Position numbers and translations under genes: made by a program. The notes beneath the pieces were generated by a model that was given only the letters and a program-made list of their open reading frames with translations, ran no database searches and was not told the origin of the DNA. 64,000 bases of DNA from Achromobacter piechaudii NBRC 102461 (GTDB lineage Bacteria; Pseudomonadota; Gammaproteobacteria; Burkholderiales; Burkholderiaceae_B). This document shows positions 26,744-35,230 of this stretch, piece after piece; the stretch's first letter is position 1, and every line of letters begins with the position of its first letter. The stretch lies in contig NZ_BCTK01000005.1 of assembly GCF_001571245.1 (NCBI RefSeq), positions 186,001 through 250,000 on the forward strand, given 5' to 3'.

Positions 26744-27721
26744 TTACAGGTCCAGCACCAGGCGCGCCGACTTCGCGCGCGAGATACAGATCTGGATGAT
26801 CTTGCCGCTGGCCTTCTCGGTGTCAGACAAGTAGTAGTCGCGGTGATCGGGTTCGCCTTCCAGCACGGTCGCCTGGCACACGCCGCACTCGCCGCGCTTG
26901 CAGTCGACCATCGGATCGCAGCCTTCTTCTTCCATGACCTCGACGATGGTTTTATCGGCAGGGATGGTCAGCGTGCGGCCGGACTGGCGCAGTTCGACTT
27001 CAAAGGGCTGGTCGCCCGCCTGCGGGGCGGCGGTAGCGAACAGTTCGAAGTGGATGTGGGCGTCGGGCCAGTGGCGTTCGCGAGCCGCGTGGATGACGGC
27101 GTCGATCAGGCCCTTGGGGCCGCACACGTACAGATGCTGGCGCGGCGAGGACGCGGCCAGCAGTGCTTGCAGGTCGAAGCGGCAGGCCGGATCGTCGTCG
27201 GCGTGCAGCGTCAGGTCGCTGCCGGCCAGCGCTTGCAGTTCGTCGACGAAGGCCAACTGGTCTTTGCTGCGGCCGCAGTAATGCAGATGGAACGCGCGGC
27301 CGGCGGCTTTCAGCGCGGCGGCCATCGACGCTACCGGCGTAATGCCGATGCCGCCTGCGATCAGCACCACGGGTTCGTCGCCTGCCGGGGATTCGTGCAG
27401 CGGGAAATCGTTCTTGGGGCCTTCGACGCTGACGGTGTCGCCTTCGGCCAGCGCGTGCATGTGGCGCGATCCGCCCTGGCTGGCTTCTTCCAGCCGCACG
27501 CCCAGCCGGTATTCGGTGGGCGCGGCGAATTGGCCCGCGTCCGGCGTCAGCTGCACCAGCGAATAGCAGCGCGGGTCGCGCAGGCCCGGCACGCTGACTT
27601 TCAGGTGCGCGCCGGGGCCGAAGGCCGGCAGCGGGCCGGCGTCTTCGCGCACCAGCCGCAGGGATCGGATCAACGGGGATTCTTGCCGGACTTCCCGGAC
27701 GATCAGTTTCAGTGTCTGCAC
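26744..27721 (-). CDS. Dioxygenase reductase: flavin/NAD domain plus C-terminal [2Fe-2S] ferredoxin (PDR/VanB type)
   Basis: 325 residues in the order of phthalate-dioxygenase-reductase proteins: a flavin-binding barrel (RCYSLVQL near 51-58), an NAD-binding domain (GGIGITPVASM near 130) and a C-terminal plant-type ferredoxin (C-x4-C-x2-C in CKRGECGVC, fourth Cys in QICIS). It passes electrons from NAD(P)H to the Rieske oxygenase encoded 30 bp downstream, so the oxygenase is a two-component (class IA-like) system and needs no separate ferredoxin. Confidence 0.93.
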   Translation of the reverse strand: MQTLKLIVREVRQESPLIRSLRLVREDAGPLPAFGPGAHLKVSVPGLRDPRCYSLVQLTPDAGQFAAPTEYRLGVRLEEASQGGSRHMHALAEGDTVSVEGPKNDFPLHESPAGDEPVVLIAGGIGITPVASMAAALKAAGRAFHLHYCGRSKDQLAFVDELQALAGSDLTLHADDDPACRFDLQALLAASSPRQHLYVCGPKGLIDAVIHAARERHWPDAHIHFELFATAAPQAGDQPFEVELRQSGRTLTIPADKTIVEVMEEEGCDPMVDCKRGECGVCQATVLEGEPDHRDYYLSDTEKASGKIIQICISRAKSARLVLDL

Positions 27722-27747
27722 GGCGTTTGTCTCAGTCGGTATTCGGT

Positions 27748-29292
27748 TCAGGCCGCCAGCTTGTCAGCCAGCTGGCGTTCCATGGGGGCGCAGCTTTCAT
27801 TGGCCAGCGCGGTCTCGCGCAGCCCGCGCAGCGTGTCGGCGGCGTCGGGCCGTCCGACCAGTTGCGCCGCCGCCGCGATCAGTTGTCGATACTTGCCGCC
27901 GCCGCGTACGTGCGTGTCGCTATAGCCTTTGACCAGGCGTCGGCAGTTGACGGTTTCGACCGCCAGCGCGTAGTCCTGCGGGGTCAGGCGGGCGATCAGG
28001 TCCAGCCATTGCTGCAAGCCTTCGGCTTCGATCTGATGGCGCAAGGTGCGGCGGCGAAAGCGGCGCATGCCGGCCAGCGTGTACAGCATCAGAAAGCCGC
28101 CCAGCGTGCCGCTTTGCATCAAGCGGCCTTTGCCCAGCCGGCGCTCGACCCAGCCGCCGAACGCCTTGGACCCTTCCAGCCAGCGGCCCAGCCGCGTGGG
28201 CAGCGTGCCGCAGATTTCTTCCAGGCGCGGGTGCATGTAGTCGGTGGTCATGACCAGCTGTTCGGGGCGCGCGCCAACTTCGCGGCGCACCCGTTCAAAG
28301 CGGCTGCCGCGCGTTTTCAGGTCGGCCACGCGGATCACGTCGTCGTAGGCCATGGCAGTGGCGACGTAGCGCGCGGCCGCACAGGTGAGCGCCCAGCCTT
28401 GCGCGTCGCCACCGTATTGCGCGTCCAGGTCGCGCAATGCCTTCATGCGCCGCAGGTAGTCGGTGGCGTAGGCGGCGTCCTGGAATTCAAGCTGGCGGCG
28501 CACGCCGGCCGTCAGCATGGGATGCGCACAGGCGGGGAAGTCGCGCAAGATGGTGTCCAGCAGCGCTTGCGCGTGGGGGCTGGCGGCGCGTTCCGGCACG
28601 TCAGGCACCGGTCGCGTCAGATCGATGGCGGCGGGTTGGGCGGGCGCGGCCTGCGCCGCGTCAAAGCCCAGCGCGAAGGCGCGCAGGCTGGCGTCTACGC
28701 CCAGGCCGGCGCGGCGCACGGTGGCTTCGTAGTCTTCGCGCGCAAAGGGCAGCGCGCCGCTGCCGGCTACCGCGCCAAACAGGCTGGCGCTGATGACGCT
28801 GCCGGCGCGGTCGGCCAGCGCTTGCAGGTCGAAGCACAGAAAGCGTTTGGCGGCCGCGCGGCCGGCTTCCAGCACTTTGTTCGGGTCGGCGATGCCATTG
28901 CCGGGCGTGGATTTTTCGCTGACGGCGTAGCTACGATGCGATGAGGACAGCAGCACCGTGCGCTCGGGCGTGACCAGTCCGCGCTGGATGGCCCGGCCGC
29001 CTTCCATCAGTTCGGCGGCCACCACCAGGTCCACGTCGCCGGGCGTGGGCATCAGCGCCAATGCGGGCGGGCGGCCGGCGCGGGCAACGTCCGCTTCGGG
29101 CAGCAGTTCCAGGTAATAGATGGTGGCGCCCGTGCGCTGCGCCACGCCGGGCACCGAGGTGGTCTGCGCCCACCAGCCGGCGTGCTCGGCCATGTCGACG
29201 ATCCAGTCGGCCAGTACGCCACCACCCTGGCCGCCCATGGCCAGGATGGCGATCTTGATCGGGTTGCCTTGCTGCATTGCCACCGGGTTCAT
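27748..29292 (-). CDS. Indolepyruvate oxidoreductase beta-subunit family protein with long C-terminal extension
   Basis: 514 residues. The first ~200 match the gamma domain of 2-oxoacid oxidoreductases (IorB: AILAMGGQGGGVLADWIVD, SVPGVAQRTGATIYYLEL). The remaining ~300 form an extension (DUF6537-like, as I recall) that is found at the C-terminus of large single-chain indolepyruvate oxidoreductases. Together with the upstream alpha subunit it would oxidatively decarboxylate an aryl-pyruvate to an aryl-acetyl-CoA, or run in reverse. Start at 29292 (AAGGAC upstream), or 29277 as an alternative. The gap to the alpha gene is 13 bp. Confidence 0.87.
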   Translation of the reverse strand: MNPVAMQQGNPIKIAILAMGGQGGGVLADWIVDMAEHAGWWAQTTSVPGVAQRTGATIYYLELLPEADVARAGRPPALALMPTPGDVDLVVAAELMEGGRAIQRGLVTPERTVLLSSSHRSYAVSEKSTPGNGIADPNKVLEAGRAAAKRFLCFDLQALADRAGSVISASLFGAVAGSGALPFAREDYEATVRRAGLGVDASLRAFALGFDAAQAAPAQPAAIDLTRPVPDVPERAASPHAQALLDTILRDFPACAHPMLTAGVRRQLEFQDAAYATDYLRRMKALRDLDAQYGGDAQGWALTCAAARYVATAMAYDDVIRVADLKTRGSRFERVRREVGARPEQLVMTTDYMHPRLEEICGTLPTRLGRWLEGSKAFGGWVERRLGKGRLMQSGTLGGFLMLYTLAGMRRFRRRTLRHQIEAEGLQQWLDLIARLTPQDYALAVETVNCRRLVKGYSDTHVRGGGKYRQLIAAAAQLVGRPDAADTLRGLRETALANESCAPMERQLADKLAA

Positions 29293-29305
29293 GAAGGGCG
29301 AGTCC

Positions 29306-31531
29306 TTACAGGGCGTATTGAGCCAGGCGCGCGGCGCGGCGGCGTTGCAGGAAACCGATGATCGCGCCGCGCACTCGGGCCATGAAGCGGTCGGCGCCGG
29401 TCGGGTTGTGCACGATGTCGGCGCGGTAGAACGAGGGGCAGAGCACGGCGGCGTGGGCGACTTCGCCGCAGTTGCCGCAGCCTACGCAGCTGCTTTCCAC
29501 GTGCGCGACCGGGTCTTCTTTCAAGGGGTCGCCGCTGTCCTTGATCGACAAGGACGGGCAGCCCGACAGCCGGATACAGGCGTGGTCGCCGGTGCACACG
29601 TCGGGGTCCACGCCAAAGCGTTCCTTGACCACGCGACGGCCTTCCTTGACCGCCTTGTTGAATAGCGGCTTGATGCGGCGCTGCTTGTTCAGCATGCACT
29701 CCGACTGCGCGATGATGACCTTCGGCCCTTTGATGTCGGTAGTCAGCGCCTCTTCAATCGTGGCGCGCACCTTGGCCACGTCGTAGGTGCGGTCCAGCGT
29801 GCGCACCCACTTCACGCCCACGCCGCGCACGGCATGATCGATGGGGTTGTTGGTGGACCGGTCGGGATTGTCGGCGCGGGACGACAGGATGTCCTGCCCG
29901 CCCGTGGCCGAGGCGTAGAAGTTGTCGACGATGACGATGACGCCGTCGTACTTGTTGAACACCGCGTTGCCGATGCCGGACGACAGGCCGTTATGCCAGA
30001 AGCCGCCGTCGCCCATGATCGAGATGGGCCGTTTGGCGGCGGGCACGTTGAACGCTGCCGCGCTGGAGGCGCCCAGGCCATAGCCCATGGTGGTCGCGCC
30101 CAGATTGAACGGCGGCAGGATCGAGAACAGGTGGCAGCCGATATCGCAGGAAATATGGTGCTGGCCCAACGTTTCCTGCGCCAGCGTCAGCGCCGAGAAG
30201 ATCGGGCGTTCCGGGCAGCCCGTACAGAATCCGGCCGGGCGCGGCGGCACCACCGAGGCCAGCCCCTGCACCTGCTTGTGGAAGGTGATGGGCTGTTCGA
30301 CGGGCGTGGCCGCGGGCTTGGGACGGGACAGTTCGGTGACTTCCAGCGGACGCTCGGCGGCCTGGGCATCGACCGCCACGGCCGCATGCGTCTGCAAGGA
30401 TTCGGGGCGATGGCGCTTCAGGAATTCGCGCAGGCCGTCGCGCATCACCTGCGTGGTGTATTCGCCGGCCATGGGCAGCACGTCCTTGCCGGACAGGTGC
30501 GTGTCGATGCCCGCCTTGCGCAACACGGCATGCAGATTCTGTTCGATGTAATCGGGCTGGCCTTCTTCCAGCAGCAGCACGGCGCGCTTGCCCCGGCAGA
30601 ATTCGGTGACCTCGTCTTCGATGACGGGATAGGTCACGTTCATGACGTATAGCGGGATGCGGCTGTTGCCGAAGTTGTCAGCCAGGCCCAGCAGTTGCAG
30701 CGAGCGGATGACGCCGTTGTACAGGCCGCCTTGCAGGATCAGGCCGATGTCGTTCTGGTCGCCGTCGAAGTGCTCGTTCAGCTTGTGTTCTTTGATGTAG
30801 CGGATGGCGGCGGGCCAGCGTTCCTTGATTTTTTCCTGTTCGTGCAGGAAGGACGCGGGCGGCAGCACGATGCGGCTGGTGTCGCGGGCCGGGCTTTCCA
30901 GCGCCTCTGCCAGCGAGAACGCCGGCCGCTTGTTTTCCTTGGCGATGAAGCGCCCATGCACGTGGCAGCCACGGATGCGCAATTGCAGCATCACCGGCGT
31001 CTTGCTGGCTTCCGACAATTCAAAACCGTCTTCAACAGCCTTGACCATGCTTTCCAGGTTGGGGCGCGGGTCCAGCAGCCAGATCTGCGATTTCATGGCG
31101 AACGCGTGCGAGCGTTCCTGCATGATGGACGAGCCCTCGCCGTAGTCTTCGCCCACGATCACGAGCGCGCCGCCGGTCACGCCGCCCGAGGCCAGGTTGG
31201 CGAGCGCGTCGGACGCCACGTTGGTGCCCACGGTGGACTTCCACGTGACCGCGCCGCGAATCGGGTACATGACGGAGGCGGCCAGCGTGGCGGCGGCGGT
31301 GGCCTCCGATGCGCTGGCTTCGAAGTGCACGCCCAGTTCTTGCAGGATCTCGTTGGCGTCGGCCAGCACGTCCATCAGGTGCGAGATGGGCGAACCCTGG
31401 TAGCCCGCCACATAGCCCACGCCGGATTGCAGCAATGCCTTGGTGACGGCAAGAATGCCTTCGCCGCGAAACTCTTCGCCGGCGCCGATGCGCAACTGCT
31501 GGACTTCTTTCTTGAAAGACCTTTCAGCCAT
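29306..31531 (-). CDS. Indolepyruvate ferredoxin oxidoreductase alpha subunit (IorA-like)
   Basis: 741 residues. The pyrimidine-binding domain is N-terminal (GYVAGYQGSPISHLMDVL, 40-58). The TPP motif is GDGGFWHNG from 508 with Asn537 (VDNFYAS). The C-terminal iron-sulfur region has C646, C652 and C658, then C682, C685, C688 and C698 (SSCVGCGNCGEVAHAAVLCPSF), fewer Cys in the first set than a standard 2x[4Fe-4S] ferredoxin. Such enzymes turn indole-3-pyruvate and other aryl-pyruvates into aryl-acetyl-CoA. It is the first gene of the catabolic run, with AGGAG before the ATG and a good promoter about 80 nt upstream. Confidence 0.9.
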   Translation of the reverse strand: MAERSFKKEVQQLRIGAGEEFRGEGILAVTKALLQSGVGYVAGYQGSPISHLMDVLADANEILQELGVHFEASASEATAAATLAASVMYPIRGAVTWKSTVGTNVASDALANLASGGVTGGALVIVGEDYGEGSSIMQERSHAFAMKSQIWLLDPRPNLESMVKAVEDGFELSEASKTPVMLQLRIRGCHVHGRFIAKENKRPAFSLAEALESPARDTSRIVLPPASFLHEQEKIKERWPAAIRYIKEHKLNEHFDGDQNDIGLILQGGLYNGVIRSLQLLGLADNFGNSRIPLYVMNVTYPVIEDEVTEFCRGKRAVLLLEEGQPDYIEQNLHAVLRKAGIDTHLSGKDVLPMAGEYTTQVMRDGLREFLKRHRPESLQTHAAVAVDAQAAERPLEVTELSRPKPAATPVEQPITFHKQVQGLASVVPPRPAGFCTGCPERPIFSALTLAQETLGQHHISCDIGCHLFSILPPFNLGATTMGYGLGASSAAAFNVPAAKRPISIMGDGGFWHNGLSSGIGNAVFNKYDGVIVIVDNFYASATGGQDILSSRADNPDRSTNNPIDHAVRGVGVKWVRTLDRTYDVAKVRATIEEALTTDIKGPKVIIAQSECMLNKQRRIKPLFNKAVKEGRRVVKERFGVDPDVCTGDHACIRLSGCPSLSIKDSGDPLKEDPVAHVESSCVGCGNCGEVAHAAVLCPSFYRADIVHNPTGADRFMARVRGAIIGFLQRRRAARLAQYAL

Positions 31532-31599
31532 CTCGAACTCCTGGTCGGGCCGGCTTACCGGTCCTCAAGCCTTGCTGCCGTGCAGCATCGTCGTGCCAC

Positions 31600-31607
31600 G
31601 AAATTTC
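31600..31607. promoter_or_regulatory. Palindrome GAAATTTC, candidate MarR operator 2
   Basis: An 8-bp perfect palindrome placed just downstream of the predicted transcription start (about 31613) of the minus-strand operon. It has the same core as the palindrome at 31657-31668, with centres 59 bp apart. A repressor here would block elongation or open-complex formation. Confidence 0.5.
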
Positions 31608-31619
31608 CGTCTGAAAAAT

Positions 31620-31648
31620 ACTTTAGGAGTCAACGTTTTAGCTGTCAA
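31620..31648 (-). promoter_or_regulatory. Sigma-70 promoter of the 17-kb catabolic operon
   Basis: On the minus strand a consensus -35 TTGACA (31648-31643) is followed after exactly 17 bp by TAAAGT (31625-31620). Transcription would start near 31613 and leave a leader of about 80 nt before the IorA-like gene. It is one of the best promoter matches in the window and is flanked by palindromes. Confidence 0.75.
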
Positions 31649-31656
31649 CAAAAAAG

Positions 31657-31668
31657 ATGAAATTTCAT
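31657..31668. promoter_or_regulatory. Palindrome ATGAAATTTCAT, candidate MarR operator 1
   Basis: A 12-bp perfect palindrome 9 bp upstream of the -35 of the operon promoter and between the two divergent promoters. MarR dimers bind short AT-rich palindromes of this kind. Its core GAAATTTC recurs at 31600-31607. Confidence 0.6.
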
Positions 31669-31899
31669 GGAAATGAAAAAATATCACTTAAAAACAAGGG
31701 TGTATATACTGGTTGTTCTCTAGCTTCATGCCGGTTCTTCGGCCCCGGCATGGTGCAAAAACGGGTTGCGATTCCGGGTATACCCTGTGCTGCGAGACAG
31801 CATTGATGACCATCATGGCGCGCGTCTGCGCCGCCGTGGTGCAATGCCTGCTTCGGCGATCGACCCTTCATGAATTCCGGTGCGTGGGAGCAAAGCAAC

Positions 31900-32406
31900 A
31901 TGCGGTTGGACAAGCAGCGGGACACACAACTGACCGGTCGCGGCGAAACGGCGCCGCGTTTCGTCGATGGCTATCTGGCGTATCTGCTGGCGCAGGCCAG
32001 CCAGCGCATCTCGGCCGAATTCCATTTGCAGGTGAAGGCGGCCGGCTTGTCGGTAACGGAATGGCGCGTGCTGGCCAGCCTGGAAGGCAGCCCGGGCGAA
32101 ACGATCGGCACGCTGGCGGTGCTGGCCATTACCAAGCAGCCCACCTTGAGCAAAGTGGTGCAGCGCATGGAGGCCGAAGGGCTGGTGGCGCGCACCGGCG
32201 TGCGGGCCGACCGCCGCCAGACCCGCGTGTGCATCACCACCAAAGGCACCCACCTGATCGCCGCCCTGTGCGAACAGGCCTTGCAGCATCAGAAGGCGGT
32301 GCTGGCGCCGTTTGGCGAAGAGAAGGCGGCGCTGCTGATCGACATGCTGGAAGTGCTGATGACGGAACACGTGCCGCTGGAACTGCCGCTGGACGCGGAA
32401 GAATAG
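31900..32406 (+). CDS. MarR-family transcriptional regulator
   Basis: 168 residues from the ATG at 31900 (GGAG 9 nt upstream); an ATG at 31870 without a ribosome site would add 10 residues. The winged helix is clear (SVTEWRVLASLEG, TKQPTLSKVVQRMEAEGLVART, then the wing DRRQTRVCITTKG). MarR proteins usually repress divergent degradation operons and release DNA on binding an aromatic acid. Here the divergent operon encodes an aromatic dioxygenase and CoA-dependent pathway, and palindromes flank its promoter. MarR proteins acting as auxin sensors control similar loci in other Burkholderiales, as I recall. Confidence 0.9.
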   Translation: MRLDKQRDTQLTGRGETAPRFVDGYLAYLLAQASQRISAEFHLQVKAAGLSVTEWRVLASLEGSPGETIGTLAVLAITKQPTLSKVVQRMEAEGLVARTGVRADRRQTRVCITTKGTHLIAALCEQALQHQKAVLAPFGEEKAALLIDMLEVLMTEHVPLELPLDAEE

Positions 32407-32464
32407 GGCTCGCCCATCGCGTCCGTTGCATCCGCGCACTCGAACGTTGTTCGATCCAATTATT

Positions 32465-32493
32465 TTGTTACATCGATATATGTCCCTTAATAG
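32465..32493 (+). promoter_or_regulatory. Candidate promoter of the peptide-type transporter operon
   Basis: TTGTTA (32465-32470) and TAATAG (32488-32493) with 17 bp between them, in an AT-rich patch between the MarR gene and the solute-binding protein gene. Both boxes are partial matches. Confidence 0.35.
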
Positions 32494-32604
32494 ATCCCTC
32501 TCTGTGAAAAGGGGCCACGGTACGCATAAACCCTGAATTGACGGGGGTCTGGCGGGTAGGCACACTCGCGCCGGTATTCAGACAAATGTCAGGAGTTGAC
32601 CCCT

Positions 32605-34176
32605 ATGCGCCGCACCTTGATTGCTATCGCGATCGCCGCCGCCGTGGCTGTACCCTCGATCGGGCAGGCCAAGACTTTTCGTTGGGCCGCCCAAGGCGAC
32701 ATCCTTACGTTCGACCCGCACTCGCAAAACGAGGGCATGACGATCGCCGCCAACAGCTACATCTATGAGCCGCTGGTGGATTACGACAAGACGTTCAAGG
32801 TGGTTCCCCGCCTGGCCACAGAATGGGAACAGCTGTCGCCGACGCTGTACCGCTTCAAGCTGCGCCCCGGGGTGAAGTTCCATGACGGCGCGGCCTTCAC
32901 GGCCGACGATGCGGTGTTCTCCATCCACCGGGCCATGGCGCCTACGTCGAACTACAAGGCCTACACGACCGGCATCAAGGAAGCGCGCAAGATCGACGAC
33001 CTGACGATCGAGATCGAAACGTCCGCGCCCAACCCGGTGCTGCTGCGCCAGCTGACCAACGTGTTCATCATGAACAAGGCCTGGTCGGAAAAGAACAACA
33101 TCGCCAAGCCGCAGGACTACGTCAACAAGGAAGAGACCTACGGCGCGCGCAACACCAACGGCACGGGCCCGTACAAGCTGAAAACGCGCGAAGTGGACGT
33201 GCGCACCGTCTTTGAAGAAAACAAGGACTGGTGGAACAAGGCCGGCAAGGTCGGCAACGTGACCGAAGTGGTGTTCACGCCGATCAAGCAGAACGCCACC
33301 CGCACCGCCGCGCTGCTGTCCGGCGAAATCGACTTCGTGCTGGACCCCGCCGCCCAGGATCTGGAACGGCTGCGTCAGGCGCAGAAGGTGGTCGAGGGCA
33401 ACGAATACCGCACCATCTACCTGGGCCTGGACCAGAAGCGCCCCGAGTTGCAGTACTCGAACATCAAGGGCAAGAACCCGTTCCAGGACATCCGCGTGCG
33501 TGAAGCGCTGTACCGCGCCATCGACGTGGACGCCATCAAGCGCGCCGTGATGCGCGGGCTGTCCGCGCCGACCGGCACGATGATCGCGCCGCAAGTGCAT
33601 GGCTGGGCGGAATCGGTGCACAAGCGCGTGCCCTACGATCCCGAGAAGTCGCGCGCCCTGCTCAAGGAAGCGGGCTACGACGGCACGCTCAACTTCACGC
33701 TGGACTGCCCGAACAACCGCTACATCAATGACGAAGCCATCTGCCAGGCCGTCGTCGGCATGTGGGCCAAGGTGGGCGTGAAGGCCACGATGAACGCCAT
33801 GCCGCGTTCCACGTACTTCCCGAAGGTGCAGTCGTTCGACACCAGCGCCTACCTGTTCGGCTGGGGCGTGCCCACGTTCGACGCCATGTACTCGTTGCAG
33901 AACCTGATCCGCACCAAGGGCGAAGGCGCGGACGGCATGTACAACCTGGGCGGCTACAGCAACAAGGAACTGGACGCGATCATCGACCGCATCAAGACCG
34001 AGACGGACCCCGCCAAGCGCGACGCCGACATCATCACCGTGCTGGAAGGGCACGCCAAGGACTTCGGCCACATCCCGCTGCACGACCAGGTCATCCCCTG
34101 GGCAATGCGCAAGAACGTCACGGTTATCCACCGTGCCGACAATCGCCTCGTTGCCGATTGGGTCAAGGTTGACTGA
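32605..34176 (+). CDS. Family 5 solute-binding protein of a Dpp/Opp-type ABC transporter
   Basis: 523 residues with an N-terminal signal peptide (RR, then an Ala/Ile core ending SIGQAK). The mature part shows the family 5 pattern: FDPHSQNEGMTIAANSYIYEPLV, the SPTLYRFKLRPGVKFHDGAAFTADDA-type signature region (about 75-100), and a large two-lobed body. It captures peptides or other substrates such as glutathione or nickel chelates in the periplasm and hands them to the permeases encoded next. The ATG at 32605 follows AGGAG. The hairpin after this gene is expected to keep its level above that of the permeases. Confidence 0.92.
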   Translation: MRRTLIAIAIAAAVAVPSIGQAKTFRWAAQGDILTFDPHSQNEGMTIAANSYIYEPLVDYDKTFKVVPRLATEWEQLSPTLYRFKLRPGVKFHDGAAFTADDAVFSIHRAMAPTSNYKAYTTGIKEARKIDDLTIEIETSAPNPVLLRQLTNVFIMNKAWSEKNNIAKPQDYVNKEETYGARNTNGTGPYKLKTREVDVRTVFEENKDWWNKAGKVGNVTEVVFTPIKQNATRTAALLSGEIDFVLDPAAQDLERLRQAQKVVEGNEYRTIYLGLDQKRPELQYSNIKGKNPFQDIRVREALYRAIDVDAIKRAVMRGLSAPTGTMIAPQVHGWAESVHKRVPYDPEKSRALLKEAGYDGTLNFTLDCPNNRYINDEAICQAVVGMWAKVGVKATMNAMPRSTYFPKVQSFDTSAYLFGWGVPTFDAMYSLQNLIRTKGEGADGMYNLGGYSNKELDAIIDRIKTETDPAKRDADIITVLEGHAKDFGHIPLHDQVIPWAMRKNVTVIHRADNRLVADWVKVD

Positions 34177-34190
34177 TCCCGGCTAACCAG

Positions 34191-34220
34191 ACGGCGCGGA
34201 GCCCACCCGGCTCCCGCCGT
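34191..34220 (+). terminator. Intra-operon hairpin between binding-protein and permease genes
   Basis: ACGGCG-C-GGAGCC (34191-34203) pairs with GGCTCC-CGCCGT (34209-34220) around a 5-nt loop, with one bulged C, followed by TTTGTTTTGG. The broken T-run suggests partial termination or an mRNA stabiliser, as often found after solute-binding protein genes. Confidence 0.6.
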
Positions 34221-34240
34221 TTTGTTTTGGTTGTTCCCCT

Positions 34241-35230
34241 ATGTTTGCTTTCATACTGCGCCGCCTGTTGCAGGCCGTAGCGGTGATGCTCACCGTCGCG
34301 CTGCTGGCCTTTGTACTTTTCCAATACGTCGGCGATCCCGTCACCATCATGCTGGGGCAGGACGCCACCGATGCCGAGCGCATCGAGCTGCGTGAACGCC
34401 TGGGGCTGAACGAGCCCGCCATCGTTCAATTCGGCCATTTCGTGGCCAATGCCGCGCAGGGCAATTTCGGCATCTCCTTGCGGCAGAGCGAACCCGTATC
34501 CACGCTGTTGAAATCCCGCCTGCCGGCCACGCTTGAACTGTCCATGGTGGCCGCCTTGCTGGCGCTGGTGGTCGGCGTGCCGCTGGGCGTGTACACCGCG
34601 CTCAAGCGCAACAGCCTGCTCTCGCAATTGCTGCTGGCCGGCTCGTTGCTGGGCGTGTCGCTGCCGACTTTCCTGATCGGCATCCTGCTGATTCTGGTGT
34701 TCTCCGTGCAACTTGGCTGGCTGCCCAGCTACGGACGCGGCGACACCGTCAGCGTGGGCTGGTGGACGTCGGGGCTCTTCACCGCCACCGGCTGGAAGCA
34801 TCTGATCCTGCCGTCCATCACGCTGTCGCTGTTCCAGATGACCTTGGTGCTGCGCCTGGTGCGTTCGGAAATGCTGGAAGTGCTGCGGTCCGACTACATC
34901 AAGTTCGCCCGCGCGCGTGGCCTGAAGCGGCGCGCCATCCACTTCGGCCATGCGCTGAAGAACACGATGGTGCCCGTCATCACCATCACGGGGCTGCAAC
35001 TGGGCGGCATCATCGCCTTCGCCATCGTCACCGAGACCGTGTTCCAGTGGCCGGGCATGGGCCTGCTGTTCATCCAGGCCGTGCAGTTTGCGGACGTGCC
35101 CGTCATGGCCGCGTACCTGTGCCTGATCGCGCTGGTGTTCGTCGTGATCAACCTGGTCGTCGACCTGCTTTATTTCGTCGTGGACCCGCGCTTGCGTTCG
35201 GGCATGACTCGCGCCGGGGGGGCTCACTGA
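34241..35230 (+). CDS. dppB: Dpp/Opp-type ABC transporter permease (DppB-like)
   Basis: 329 residues with about six membrane segments and the DppB/OppB N-terminus (FILRRLLQAVAVMLTVALLAFVLF). The EAA loop is in the DYIKFARARGLKRRAIHFGHALKN region near 215-240. It forms half of the membrane channel. No strong ribosome site precedes the ATG at 34241, so translation may be modest or depend on the preceding hairpin. It shares one base with the next gene (TGATG). Confidence 0.93.
   Translation: MFAFILRRLLQAVAVMLTVALLAFVLFQYVGDPVTIMLGQDATDAERIELRERLGLNEPAIVQFGHFVANAAQGNFGISLRQSEPVSTLLKSRLPATLELSMVAALLALVVGVPLGVYTALKRNSLLSQLLLAGSLLGVSLPTFLIGILLILVFSVQLGWLPSYGRGDTVSVGWWTSGLFTATGWKHLILPSITLSLFQMTLVLRLVRSEMLEVLRSDYIKFARARGLKRRAIHFGHALKNTMVPVITITGLQLGGIIAFAIVTETVFQWPGMGLLFIQAVQFADVPVMAAYLCLIALVFVVINLVVDLLYFVVDPRLRSGMTRAGGAH

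Larger units (their letters stand above)
31532..31899. other. Divergent regulatory region between the catabolic operon and its MarR gene
   Basis: 368 bp without a gene and unusually AT-rich in its centre (31610-31715). It holds the sigma-70 promoter of the minus-strand operon, two GAAATTTC palindromes and, on the plus strand, a good -10 (TATACT, 31705-31710) for the MarR gene without a clear -35. The rest (31720-31890) shows nothing I can assign. Confidence 0.7.

Noticed and set aside
25064..27925. A 953-codon plus-strand frame opposite the dioxygenase and reductase genes
   Set aside because: Antisense shadow; the minus-strand genes carry complete Rieske, iron and ferredoxin motifs.
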